From: Cylindrotheca closterium
Lineage: Eukaryota; Bacillariophyta; Bacillariophyceae; Bacillariales; Bacillariaceae
Assembly: GCA_933822405.4 (NCBI GenBank)
Contig: CAKOGP040000668.1
Span: 124,001 to 188,000, forward strand
Direction: 5' to 3'
DNA length: 64,000 nt
Both the position numbers and the translations under genes were made by a program. The notes beneath the pieces were generated by a model. It was given only the letters and a program-made list of their open reading frames with translations, had not been told where the DNA came from and ran no database searches. Every line of letters starts with the position of its first letter. Position 1 is the first letter of the stretch. Of this stretch, positions 21,131 through 31,274 are shown in pieces.

Positions 21131-22161
21131 CAAGGGTTTTGCGAAGTGCCCCTTGCTCCCATTAGCTTGTAAGGAGTAGCCTGTTTACTCCTGCTTCCGC
21201 AGAGATAAACATGTAGCTGGCAACACCAACGTAGGTGGCAAATCTTCGCGAGGATGAACAAAAAGTAGAAGGTATATTTTCTTGCTACTAACATAAACGA
21301 TGAAATCACAGTTATATTCCCATCCATTGTAATCTTGTTGTAGAGTCAGTCTCAACAAAGCGAGGGGAGACGTCATCTCGAATCATCTCCAGATTCGTGA
21401 TCTTTGATGATAATGAGATAAGATGTCGTTTTGTCACTCCGATATTTCATCGTCGAGTCGCATTTCCACTTCTCACTCACTCGCATATACGGCATGGTGT
21501 GATTGTTGTGTCCGAATACCTGAAATACTGCGGGGTGTGATGAAATGCGGTATTGTGTGATTGTTGTATTAATAACATCTGTATGATTGAAAGATGTTGG
21601 GTATCGATGTTGCACGCTGTACGACTATGAAACTACAAATAACTTGAAACACTGTAAACAAGTGATCTATAATAAATATTAGTGAGCATATTGTTGTGTG
21701 CTTCCATTGTATTCCGACCTACTGTAGTGATGGACACGACATGCATGGATTCTTTGACCGAAGAACCATCAAAGCAGAAGTGTACATCCACGGAATTATC
21801 GACCTCGACCCACACCCCCATCTTTCGAGAGTGCATGCAAGGGTAGTTCTAACATAGCTGGTCTGGGCTAGGCGCCAAACTATCACTAGCGGGTCTTAGG
21901 CTTGCTCAAGCCTTGGTCGTCCGAGGTGTGTTGGACACACAGTTTAAACTCCTCCTGAGCCTAGCTAGTTGGCTGGAGGAGTGGACTGCTTACTCCTTAT
22001 GATCCGAGGAGACGAAATGGAGATATCAAGCAAGCATAACATGGAGATTGCAAACGGAAAACGATGACAACGCACAACATCGATTATATGCCGGGCTGCA
22101 TGATGATGTCAACAAATTGCTTCCATTGGTCATTTAATGGGTGAGAATCCGATGTCTTTCA
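21131..22161. other. Non-coding 3' portion of the transposon
   Basis: No frame of coding character is seen between the transposase stop and the right TIR. Short inverted segments occur near 21895-21990 (CTTGCTCAAGCC; GTGTGTTGGACACAC; CTCCTCCTGAGCC...GGCTGGAGGAG). No RNA gene was recognised. Confidence 0.5.
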
Positions 22162-22296
22162 AAATACCACTCGTAGAGCTTAGTACTTTAGCTACGTTTG
22201 AATTCTCGTCTGCAAACAAAATGTAAAATCCCAAATTATGTCACAGTGTTAAGTGCAAAATGACTCCTACTGTAAATAAAAGGATTAAACGTGTAC
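22162..22296 (-). repeat. Right terminal inverted repeat of the 5.6-kb transposon
   Basis: Inverted copy of 16702-16835, differing by a few substitutions and a 2-bp indel. Confidence 0.88.
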
Positions 22297-23087
22297 GAAT
22301 GCCGCATGGCAGATACGATCCTGTAGTCTAAAGAACAAGAGCGCAAAAGCCAGAGAAGCGTTCGATTCAAAAAATCCGACTGCGTAGTAAATAGAGGTGG
22401 TGCAACGGTAAGATGTCAATGAACCAGATTATTACATACTCGCACCTACATACCCATGTTCAACTTCTCTATGGTATCTCCAGTAGATACAGCATTTGGG
22501 TTAAGTGTCTCGTGGCGGAATCGAAGAACAAAAGAGCGCTTTGGTGATAAGAGAATATTGAACTGCGTGTGGCAACTCTACATATATACATTATATAATA
22601 GATCTGTCACACCAGCGTGGTCCCCAAAAAACTCTTCTGAAATTGCAAAAAAGCACAGACCCCATTCTGATCCCATGAAGCGACTTTTATATTAGTTTTG
22701 TCACGTGGTGGTTGGTCGACAAGGTACTGTAGCATGTCCATTTGTACTTTTTCTTCTGAATTTTTATTAATACTCTGCGTGTCACTCAAATGGAATCGTG
22801 AGAGCTAATTTGACAAGTTCCATTTAATGCGACCTAGGGCACAAAAAGGTTTTTTGTTGGAAAATTGGCCTTTTCCCAATTCCCCGAGTAGCTACTTAAG
22901 AGAAACTTTCAAAACCGGACCTTCCGACCATTTTCACGAGTTCAAGTCCCACTCCATTTCAAGTTCACAAAACAACATTTGCAGTTTGGTCTCATGAGAA
23001 TTAGTAGAAAGTCTCATCACCCCAAGTTCCAACTTTAATTCTTGATTGCGATAAAAAAAGCACCTTTGCTAGCTGCTAGTAAAGCTT
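22297..23087. other. Intergenic, nothing recognised
   Basis: Right flank of the transposon and 5' region of the CRAL-TRIO gene. No coding, RNA or repeat signal was seen. Confidence 0.4.
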
Positions 23088-24781
23088 ATGCAGTCATCTA
23101 CATCAGATACCGATGGGGAGGGCAGTGCGAGCAGCAGCTGTAGTAGTATGTTGCCGTTGTCTTCGAATGGTGGCGACGATGGGAGGCTCAAACACCGCGA
23201 TGAATTAGATGCTTGGCAAGAGTTGGTGTCATCTGATCTCAACGCGCTAACAGCTCAGGAACGATCTGAAGCACTCGAAGACATTCACTGCGTCGGGGGA
23301 GAGATTCAAGAAACGGAAGAGATGATGGACCAATTGCTCGCTCAGTTTGATCGACTAGTCCAACAAGAACAAACTCCAATCTATGCACAAATTGCAAGAC
23401 AGAACCAATTCTATGTTGAAGATCCTTCGTTTCGGTTGCGCTTTCTGAGGTGCAACAGCTATAATGTTCAGCCATCGGTTCGTCAAATGATGGCTTTTCT
23501 TGAGCACAAGGTAGTATACTTTGGAGAGGACAAGGCTACTCGGGACATTACTCTGAATGACTTGACTACAGAGGAAAACGATCTTCTGTTATCTGGAGTA
23601 TTTCATATTCAGAAGGACGGAGACCGGTCGGGACGATTGGTAGTACATATCATGACACACATGCTTGAAAGTTGGAGAGTTGAAACGCTGGTAAGTTGGC
23701 CGGCGATTGTGGTGAATGGCCACCTCCCAAACTGTAAACTTGGTATCTCACTGAATCTCTGCTTTGCCTTTGCATTCGACAGATCCGCGCGGCCCATTAT
23801 ATGTGGAACTCTGTCATACTACCTCACCCCACCGCCCAATTACGTGGAGTTGTGGCAATTCTCTATCACGGCTCGGCGGACTCGAAAAAACAGGTTCTGA
23901 TACCCGATTCCAACCTCATCATTTTATTGATGCAAGCTTTGATTTCGTTTCCCCTTCGATACTCTGCAATGCACATTTGCCTGAAGCCTCGAACCCAACA
24001 CCTAACATCTTTGAACGGTGCTACTTCCGATCAAGCAATGAATATCCTCCCGCGTTACATACGAGTCAGGACACGCCTTCACTTTGGCACTGATGCATCA
24101 CTGCAAGACAACCTTCGAAGTCATGGTGTCTTGTCAGAAACTCTTCCAGTCGATTCGTACGGCAATGTTCGGGACGAAATATTGAACCATTGGTTCTATG
24201 AGCACCAATCCAGCGCACTCGGTTCGATTCAACTAATTGGTGACACTTTGTCAGATGATTCGCGCTCTAATGCGAAAATGTGCAGTATGAAGACTTCATC
24301 TGAAAACGAATCCGATGCTTCAGACTTCTTACATCTTTTTGATGACGACAATGGAGGTATGGGTCGAGACAAAATGGCTTCGACGACAAAACTAGCAGCA
24401 CACACCAATGTATCCACGAAACAGAAGTTGCCAGTCGGCGCCGATGCAAATGATATCTTGCTTGGTCGTGGATGGCGAGTCCAGCATCACGAGGGTAATG
24501 TCCGCTTCCGTGCTCTTCTCGAGAGACACTGCGATGCGTACGATGCCTCCCCGAGACTCAAGAAACGACAGCTGGTCGGAAACTTGGTCCGTTCAATTCA
24601 AGGGAAAGGTATGCGCTTTCTGAAACAAGCGTCAAGTGGCGAATGGATTGACAGTACCCATGAAGATGCCGCGAAAAAAGTGAGCCAGCTTTTTAGAACG
24701 ATAAGGAAAAATCGCCAAGGGGACCCTACGGGACGGGCACGGTCTGACAAAAGGACAAAAAGTAGGAACAGTAAGACATAA
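23088..24781 (+). CDS. CRAL-TRIO (Sec14-like) protein with C-terminal DUF6824 domain
   Basis: Two exons, 23088-23690 and 23783-24781 (533 residues), with a 92-nt GT-AG intron (CTG|GTAAGT, GACAG|ATC). After a Ser-rich leader comes a helical stretch, then FRLRFLRCNSYNVQPSVRQMMAFLEHK, which matches the N-terminal CRAL-TRIO 'LRFLRARKFDV' helix. The central part (GRLVVHIMTHMLESWRVETL, then a strand-rich section, then FHFGTDASLQDNLRSHGVL) fits a Sec14 lipid-binding lobe. From about residue 424 it switches to ANDILLGRGWRVQHHEGNVRFRALL and continues to GKGMRFLKQASSGEWIDSTHEDAAKKVSQLFR, the diatom DUF6824 pattern (D-x-L-x-G-R-G, then H-x-G-N-x-R-F-R). Predicted role: lipid- or hydrophobic-ligand-responsive regulator, inferred from domain content only. 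Confidence 0.75.
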
Positions 24782-25039
24782 AATGGAATGGTAGACTGAA
24801 GGAATCCACTGAAGGAAACCGATACAGAAGGTTTGACATGCAGACTTGAATTTTGAAAATGAGAAAGTATAGAGTAACTGGAGAAGAAACAGACCTTGTT
24901 GTTCGTACTCTAAGGCAATGTCATAAAGAAATCTCGACTTTGTATTTACTCTACAGGCATTCATTCAGCACCATGCTCCCACAAAAGTGATTCCAAATAT
25001 TCGAGCTTGGGATTGTCCGTAATATCGACTGACCTCACA

Positions 25040-25890
25040 TTTTCAAGTCGATTTTTTTTCATTGGAAGGATAGGCAAGTGGTGCTTCTCCACTCTCGGCC
25101 AAAACGTCCTAGATCAGCTCAAGAAGAGAGAATGATGTTGCATTACCCTTGAGGAAAAATCCATTGGAGTTAGGGCAAGAAAGCAAGGTTTGGCATCTTC
25201 GCCCTCCAACGGGCTGACTCGCGTCAAACCTAATCGCGCATCTGCAATCATGTAGCGAAGAGGATTCGAGGACAAGTGTCGGCTGGTGGAGGATGGTGGA
25301 TCCAGTGGACAAGCAACGAAAGGTGGGACGAGGCGATCTTGTAGAGCTTCATCCAAGGTGGCGAGACTTGTTTCAACCTCTGTCTCTTTAAATTATTGTG
25401 CCAAGCTGATTTCAAGCATCAGTTCGGCATCCTGCACAAATTCTGTTTCAATAACCGTTTCGGTGAGTAGCCTAGTACATGCTGCTTCACTTGGTGGATC
25501 ATACTAGAGATTTTCAGTCGGGGGATTGGTAGGTACAGAAGTGGATGCGCCTTCGGTTGCCGATGATGAAGCGCTTGAATCGGATCGTTGGGCAAGAAGA
25601 GATCCCGCGACTCCTCTTGCAATTGCTATTGCAGTCACAGTAAAGATCAAGCCACGATGTTTTTCTGTGTGAAAAATTGTTTTGTATTCTCTTCTACTGT
25701 ACCCTCTTTGTCGGAAGGGCAATAAACTTCAGCCAAATGTCACATTGGAAAGAGGGGCTTATTGATTTCCATGCATCATGGCTGCCATTTGCTCTTGAAC
25801 CCGCTCGTCTGCTGCGTCCTCGTCTCCTGTAAAAGCTTGTGCTGCATAACCGGGTCCAAAGGTGCAGTTTGCATAGGACCACCATTTCTA
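25040..25890 (-). pseudogene. Decayed relative of the transmembrane LRR receptor N-terminal region
   Basis: Read on the minus strand in shifting frames, it parallels the LRR gene at 12184-15977. It shows QTAPLD, then GYAAQAFTGDEDAADERV and EQMAAMMHGNQ followed by a stop, a helix remnant ARGVAGSLLAQRSD, then DEALQDRLVPPFVACPLDPP, then SNPLRYMIADARL, and finally FFLKGNATSFSLLELI followed by a stop. At least two frame changes and two stops interrupt it. No Pro/Thr linker and no leucine-rich repeats follow. It is a truncated dead copy of the cytosolic/TM/ectodomain part, from the same gene or a sibling. Confidence 0.82.
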
Positions 25891-26690
25891 GTTATTGCCG
25901 GATAATTTTTTAAAAGTAATGTTCACCAGTTTGTTTGCTCCTATTTTCATAATATCGCACTATACGCTCCCTCGAACCAATTGGACGAAGACGCGGTACA
26001 TTCGAACATGGTACATAATATTATCCGCTAGTACGTAGGTATCGGTTTCATATTGTTTTCGCCAGTTGATTTCCCCTGTTTCAACCATCATGATTTCTCC
26101 GCTAGAGGAGGACAGGATGTGTGAGCACTACACCAGATAATACTATTGTATGAATATGCTTGCTTCAAATTGTTTTCGCCAGTTGATTTCCCCTGTTTCC
26201 GGCAGTTGATTTCCCCGCTTCCTTGAAAATCTTGGCAGATGGTATCAGTCCTCCCGCGTCGAATGGAGATTGTGACCCGAAAAGAATGCGTCAACAAAGT
26301 GACAATGAAACAATAAATGTTTGGGACATTTCACAATAATGAGCAAAAGCAAAAAGGACGATTTGGTTTCCCACCCTTTTATAAATCGGTGTCGAGATTC
26401 TCTTTCTTGAGTCCGTTCCGGCGACTTTTCAATAATCAATTCAAGTGATATTTCGAAGGGCGTAACAAGGAGTGTCTTGACGGTACTCATCTTCTTCGCT
26501 ACTTATATCAATGAATGGCGAAGAAGTATCATTTCAGTTTCTGGCAAGAACGTTTTGGATGACCAGCAAGATAAGTGTGATCCGGCGAAGTGAAAGAAGT
26601 ATAGTTCTGTGGAAGATGTTTATCTTGCGTGGCACAAACACTTTGCTCACAAATTTTTTTCTTGACACTTTTTGATACCCTGACACCAAA
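25891..26690. other. Intergenic with 31-bp direct repeats
   Basis: A 31-bp sequence (ATTGTTTTCGCCAGTTGATT...) occurs at 26052-26082 and again at 26169-26199, and a third partial copy follows at once (GGCAGTTGATTTCCCC). The right part is the upstream region of the first TPR-like copy; blocks of it recur upstream of the second copy. Confidence 0.6.
26052..26199 (+). repeat. Pair of 31-bp direct repeats
   Basis: Identical copies at 26052-26082 and 26169-26199, 117 bp apart start to start; a third, shorter copy abuts the second. Confidence 0.8.
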
Positions 26691-27341
26691 ATGAATCAAT
26701 CCTTCTTCCACGAAGCCGCACGGCTAAACAATGAAGGTGTCACTGCCCTTGTTGAGGGTGATGAAGATACCAGCATCAAACTCCTCATGAGTACAGTCAA
26801 GATGATGAAGCAATACATTGCTTCTCCAGATCAAGCAGCCGCATTGGCTTCCTCTTCCTCACAGCAAGCTTCGTCCTGCTTTCGAAGCTTTTCGACTGTG
26901 GAGGTTACTCATGCTGAATGTGATGAACACATCTTCTTCCGCCAGGCCATCATGATTCCATCCGATGGCGACGACACCACAAAATTGGATCTTCACGTTT
27001 ACTCTGCCGCTGTCATTTTCAATTTGGCTCTCGCTCACCACATCCAAGGATCCAAGAATTCCCGAAACAAGGCGCACAAGCTGTACGCTACCATCATGAA
27101 GCTACTGGATGAGCGCGTTGGTCACATGCAATCGGCCTTGTTGCTCAAGCTTGCATGCATCAACAACATGGCTCATATTCGCTTCGAGAGTGGTGAATTC
27201 GATCGGGTGCAAGATGGCCTTGGAGAACTCTCTGCCCTGTTAAAGACTACCGATGAGGTCCTCTTGGAAGGAGCTGAAGTCCAAGGATTGTTGATGAGTG
27301 TTCTATTGTTCAAGAAGCCAAAGGTCGCAGCTGCAGCCTGA
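26691..27341 (+). CDS. TPR-like family protein, tandem copy A
   Basis: A 216-residue single-exon frame from the ATG at 26691. The sequence is helical throughout and shows paired helices typical of tetratricopeptide-like proteins: ARLNNEGVTALVEGDEDTSI, SAAVIFNLALAHHIQGS followed by ARNKAHKLYATIMKLLD, and KLACINNMAHIRFESGEF followed by QDGLGELSALL. There is no signal peptide or catalytic motif. Diatom genomes carry many such small TPR-like proteins of unknown role. It is almost identical to copy B at 28055-28705 (five visible nucleotide differences over 651 bp, one of them changing Lys to Arg at about residue 41). It is related to the two minus-strand members at 30588 and 32581. Confidence 0.8.
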   Translation: MNQSFFHEAARLNNEGVTALVEGDEDTSIKLLMSTVKMMKQYIASPDQAAALASSSSQQASSCFRSFSTVEVTHAECDEHIFFRQAIMIPSDGDDTTKLDLHVYSAAVIFNLALAHHIQGSKNSRNKAHKLYATIMKLLDERVGHMQSALLLKLACINNMAHIRFESGEFDRVQDGLGELSALLKTTDEVLLEGAEVQGLLMSVLLFKKPKVAAAA

Positions 27342-28054
27342 TCATGGACATCAAGAACAAACGCTACATCCAATTTTCCTTGCTACGGCTCTGCTAACCT
27401 ATGGACTATATGAGCCATTTTCCCCATCGCTTCAAAAACCAGAGATTGAAGACATCAAAACGCCACCGAAGGTGATGCAGTGACTATGATACTTGCCTTT
27501 ATCAACTTAGTTTCAAACCCAGAATAGAATCCAGAAAAATATTTTAAAAAATACAATCAAATACAATCAAGGTTTACAACTTCACTTCTTGCATAGCGAA
27601 CGTCATTGTCCTCCATAAATCCTGAATGTTTTATCAGGTCTTGAGCGCAACTCTTTCGCTATCTTTGTTAAACACGTTGACAAACTACGATAAGCATTTA
27701 AGGCTATACTGTGATATTTCGAAGGGCGTGATACGCCATGTCTTGACACCACTCATATTCTTCATACTGTCTCTGGTACTCACATTCTTCATGTGCTCGA
27801 AACGTATCTTTAATAAAAATGACTGTTTCTCAGATGCATTTATAAGTGAAAACGAATCGTATTATCTGGATTATGGCAGAAACATATGTACCACCTGTGA
27901 ATGACAGGAGGCTGCGGTCATGCATGTCCGTAACTGTGTTCTGGCGAACGCAGGATAAGGTTCTGTGGAAGATGTTTATCTTGCGTGGCACAAACACTTT
28001 GCTCACAAATTTTTTTCTTGACACTTTTGATTTTTGATACCATAGAACAACAAC
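27342..28054. other. Spacer between the tandem TPR-like copies
   Basis: The first about 40 nt and the last about 95 nt repeat the flanks of the other copy. A middle block near 27711-27775 (GATATTTCGAAGGGCGT...) is a diverged copy of 26448-26500. Together these mark the duplicated unit as larger than the coding region. Confidence 0.65.
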
Positions 28055-28705
28055 ATGAATCAATCCTTCTTCCACGAAGCCGCACGGCTAAACAATGAAG
28101 GTGTCACTGCCCTTGTTGAGGGTGATGAAGATACCAGCATCAAACTCCTCATGAGTACAGTCAGGATGATGAAGCAATACATTGCTTCTCCAGATCAAGC
28201 AGCCGCATTGGCCTCCTCTTCCTCACAGCAAGCTTCGTCCTGCTTTCGAAGCTTTTCGACTGTGGAGGTTACTCATGCTGAATGTGATGAACACATCTTC
28301 TTCCGCCAGGCCATCATGATTCCATCCGATGGCGACGACACCACAAAATTGGATCTTCACGTTTACTCTGCCGCTGTCATTTTCAATTTGGCTCTCGCTC
28401 ACCACATCCAAGGATCCAAGAATTCCCGAAACAAGGCGCACAAGCTGTACGCTACCATCATGAAGCTACTGGACGAGCGCGTTGGTCACATGCAATCGGC
28501 CTTGTTGCTCAAGCTTGCATGCATCAACAACATGGCTCATATTCGCTTCGAGAGTGGTGAATTCGATCGGGTGCAAGATGGCCTAGGAGAACTCTCTGCC
28601 CTGTTAAAGACTACCGATGAGGTCCTCTTGGAAGGAGCTGAAGTCCAAGGATTGTTGATGAGTGTGCTATTGTTCAAGAAGCCAAAGGTCGCAGCTGCAG
28701 CCTGA
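28055..28705 (+). CDS. TPR-like family protein, tandem copy B
   Basis: A 216-residue frame differing from copy A (26691-27341) by one residue (STVRMMKQ instead of STVKMMKQ). The other visible differences are synonymous (for example GCC/GCT, GAC/GAT, CTA/CTT). The immediate 5' flank (TTCTGTGGAAGATG... to CTTGACACTTTT) and about 40 nt of 3' flank are also conserved, so the promoter-proximal region was duplicated too. Near-identity points to a very recent duplication or gene conversion. Function is unknown, as for copy A. Confidence 0.8.
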   Translation: MNQSFFHEAARLNNEGVTALVEGDEDTSIKLLMSTVRMMKQYIASPDQAAALASSSSQQASSCFRSFSTVEVTHAECDEHIFFRQAIMIPSDGDDTTKLDLHVYSAAVIFNLALAHHIQGSKNSRNKAHKLYATIMKLLDERVGHMQSALLLKLACINNMAHIRFESGEFDRVQDGLGELSALLKTTDEVLLEGAEVQGLLMSVLLFKKPKVAAAA

Positions 28706-29367
28706 TCATGGACATCAAGAACAAACACTACACCCAATTTTCCGAGCTTCAACAACAACTGTGGTCTACTACTACGCTGTACCACTGGTTGGCCAATGAT
28801 CAAGAAGCAATTTTCCCTAGGACTTGATCATGGAATATAAAGGTCGAAGAAATCGCAGCAGCATCACACCTACACACTTACTAGAATATAATCCAGAAAA
28901 TAAAGAAACTTCTCCTTTTGGCTTTGTTTCCACCTCTATCGTGTATCGTAGATTGCGGAATTGAATGAATCAGGTGGCGAATACGAAGAAATATCTTCAC
29001 GACTGGACTGACTCGGGCGATGCACGCGCTCTCTACGTGTTCGAGCTCGAGATTCTGACTGGATCATTCCGACGCGCGCGCGTACGTGTACCAGTATCGG
29101 CACACGTGCCCTGCGTCAATGCGCGTGAGGCTGATACGCACAACATTTGACACTAAGTCTGTACACGTACAGTACACGTCCTCGTGATATGGAAGGTCAA
29201 CGATCCATGTTCAAAATAGCTACCATCCAAACCAACAAGGTGGAACAGAGAAGAAAGTGGTATCCTGAAGTGCCGGGATGGCCTCGTCTTGGTCATAAGC
29301 TTCATCCAGAAGACATCAGAGGACAAAAATTCGACTTTGATAACATCGAAGCACTCTTTACAACAGT
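28706..29367. other. Intergenic, nothing recognised
   Basis: Upstream region of the dioxygenase gene. A GC-rich alternating stretch (GCGCGCGCGTACGTG) lies near 29073-29090. An open frame immediately before the dioxygenase start has no family resemblance. Confidence 0.4.
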
Positions 29368-30201
29368 ATGAGATTCCCTGCTCTTTTCATCAACCATGGT
29401 GGTGGCCCTTTGCCACTGTTGGGGCGACAGCCTGAATTGACCAGGCACATGAAGGAAGTTGCCAAAATGTATCTTCCGGACAGAGAACCGAAGGCAATCG
29501 TGGTACTTTCTGCTCACTATGAATCCAAGAACGATGAGGTGGAAGTCACCAGTGCCTCAAATCCATCCATGCTCTTTGATTATTACGGTTTTCCGCCCGA
29601 GACTTACGAGTATGATTACCCTGCACCTGGTTCACCAGAACTCGCTAAGAGAATTCAAGCAATGCTTCAATCGAATGACATCACGTCGAAATTGAATCCA
29701 ACAAGAGGATTCGATCATGGCGTATTTATTCCATTAATGCTCATGTATCCGCAAGCCAACATTCCTGTGGTCTGTGTCTCATTGCACCAATCACTTGACA
29801 TACAGACCCATCTAAATATTGGCTCGGCTCTGGCACCGTTGCTAGATGATGACATTTTGCTCTTGGGTAGTGGATATACGTTCCACAATATGCAAGCATT
29901 CTTTGGTCCGACACAAGAGACAGTCGCCTCGTCAATACAGTTCAACGAGTGGATCAAGGATGTCCTTTTGAATACAAAGGACTCTTCTGAAATCTTGGAA
30001 AAGCTCACACAATGGAAGGAAGCACCTGGAGGTCGTATATGCCATCCTAGGGAGGAACACTTGCTGCCACTGTTCATGGTGGCAGCTGCTGGTGCCAAGA
30101 GCAATACAACTGCGCAACTGATCTATGACACGATACCAAAAGAAGAAGATCAATTCTTGGGAGCGACCGACCATGCCGTGACAGGATATTTGTTTGCTTA
30201 G
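29368..30201 (+). CDS. DODA-type extradiol ring-cleavage dioxygenase (LigB family)
   Basis: A 277-residue single-exon protein, the usual size for this family (about 260-280), from the ATG at 29368. The conserved histidines and motifs are in order: NHGGGP (H10), LSAHYE (H50), GFDHGVFIPL (H117), LLGSGYTFHN (H173) and EEHLLPL (H231). This is the pattern of class III extradiol dioxygenases such as 4,5-DOPA dioxygenase and bacterial YgiD. In that family a non-haem Fe(II) or Zn(II) bound by histidines opens a catecholic ring. The substrate here is unknown; DOPA or a related catechol is a guess. No targeting signal is seen, so probably cytosolic. It is embedded in the TPR-like cluster without evident functional linkage. 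Confidence 0.88.
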   Translation: MRFPALFINHGGGPLPLLGRQPELTRHMKEVAKMYLPDREPKAIVVLSAHYESKNDEVEVTSASNPSMLFDYYGFPPETYEYDYPAPGSPELAKRIQAMLQSNDITSKLNPTRGFDHGVFIPLMLMYPQANIPVVCVSLHQSLDIQTHLNIGSALAPLLDDDILLLGSGYTFHNMQAFFGPTQETVASSIQFNEWIKDVLLNTKDSSEILEKLTQWKEAPGGRICHPREEHLLPLFMVAAAGAKSNTTAQLIYDTIPKEEDQFLGATDHAVTGYLFA

Positions 30202-30587
30202 TTAGCACTGTAGGTGGTTATTCATACATTTGAAACTAAATTAGGCTTTTGAAAATATGATCCTGTTTCTGGTTTCTGGTGAGATACAGTACAGTACTGC
30301 ATACCGGTACCGGTATGATGTGGCGCCCTAAAAAAGTACCTGATCAGGAAACAGGTAAACAGTTACATTACCGTATGCATGATTCATTCGGTTCCAAGAG
30401 CTTCGTTCACCAGTAATGTAGAAGTAACCGATAGCATGAGGCTAACCTAGGAGCGAAGCTGAAAGATTGTTGGATTCTGTAACTTATGTCCAGATAGCCC
30501 TAAGAACAATGCAAAAGTATTTTCTAATTTAGTATGTACATCTGAGAACTCGAAAGGTATCAAAACTGGAATATATATATGGATTGC
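30202..30587. other. Intergenic with an 18-bp perfect palindrome
   Basis: CATACCGGTACCGGTATG at 30300-30317 is perfectly self-complementary. The region separates convergent genes; nothing else was recognised. Confidence 0.55.
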
Positions 30588-31274
30588 CTAGGCTGCAGCA
30601 GCCGAAGAAATCCTCCCTTGAAGCGAGGAATTCAGCAAGAAGCCATGAAGCTCACTATCTGATAAGATGTCAAGTGCTCTCTCCTTGATGCTTTGGAGTA
30701 GTTCGAATGCATGACCAAGGTGGCCGTTTGAGGCTTCTACTGTTCCTTTCTCCAACTCAATATGAGCCAGGTTGTTGTGAGCAGCGAGGCTCAGCAGAAA
30801 AACAGTGTCGTTCCAGAGACCTTGGCCGTTCAAGAAGTGAAGGCTTGCTTGGTACATCTGCTGTGCTTTGTCCAAGAAGCGCATCCTTCCCTTCGCCACA
30901 CCTTCGATGTGGTAGAGAATGGCAACGTTGAAAAGAGTAACAGCGCAGTAGAGTGCCAAAGTTGATGGATGCAGGTTAGTTGGTTCATCCAAGAGTATGG
31001 GATTGAGATACAGGAACATGTCTTCTCTTTTGCTTTGATGATCGGCTTGAGAGGGCAATATCACGACATGATGGCGTGGTGCGGTTTTAGGACGTGACGC
31101 TACGTAGCTAGGGGCAGAGAGATCTTTAGGGAAAGCCCTCATGACCCCTCTCATTTGAACGAGAGCCTCATGGAACTTTTGAATCGCTCTTGGATGACGG
31201 TTGTTCATGACAAGGGCCACTGCTTCGTTGTTGAATTTGTTGATACAGGACATAGTTCTTCTGTGTTGATTCAT
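30588..31274 (-). CDS. TPR-like family protein, diverged member
   Basis: A 228-residue frame from the ATG at 31274. It shares the layout of the copies at 26691 and 28055: an N-terminal helix FNNEAVALVMNNRHPRAIQK, a variable loop, LYCAVTLFNVAILYHIEG followed by FLDKAQQMYQASLHFL, and SLAAHNNLAHIELEKGTVE. In the middle is a 'VILPSQADHQSKREDMFLYLNPI' type strand segment like those of its relatives. Overall identity to the plus-strand pair is low, so it is an older paralogue. No catalytic motif; function unknown. Confidence 0.75.
   Translation of the reverse strand: MNQHRRTMSCINKFNNEAVALVMNNRHPRAIQKFHEALVQMRGVMRAFPKDLSAPSYVASRPKTAPRHHVVILPSQADHQSKREDMFLYLNPILLDEPTNLHPSTLALYCAVTLFNVAILYHIEGVAKGRMRFLDKAQQMYQASLHFLNGQGLWNDTVFLLSLAAHNNLAHIELEKGTVEASNGHLGHAFELLQSIKERALDILSDSELHGFLLNSSLQGRISSAAAA

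Larger units (their letters stand above)
16702..22296 (+). mobile_element. 5.6-kb DNA transposon with ~134-bp terminal inverted repeats
   Basis: The left end (16702-16835) and right end (22162-22296) are inverted copies. They agree almost completely apart from a 2-bp insertion and a few substitutions near the inner edge. Both outer termini read GTACACGTTTAATCC inward. Because GTAC is palindromic and present at both ends, a 4-bp GTAC target duplication cannot be told from the terminus. Between them lie one transposase gene (broken) on the plus strand and about 1 kb of non-coding 3' sequence. The long TIRs, their high similarity and the nearly intact coding region suggest a fairly recent insertion between the LRR gene and the CRAL-TRIO gene. 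Confidence 0.87.

Noticed and set aside
21845..22000. Possible tRNA- or snoRNA-like folding segment in the transposon 3' region
   Set aside because: Short inverted segments are present but no cloverleaf, anticodon arm or box motifs could be assembled.
28965..29371. Short plus-strand frames upstream of the dioxygenase
   Set aside because: No similarity, and the dioxygenase is full length from its own ATG.
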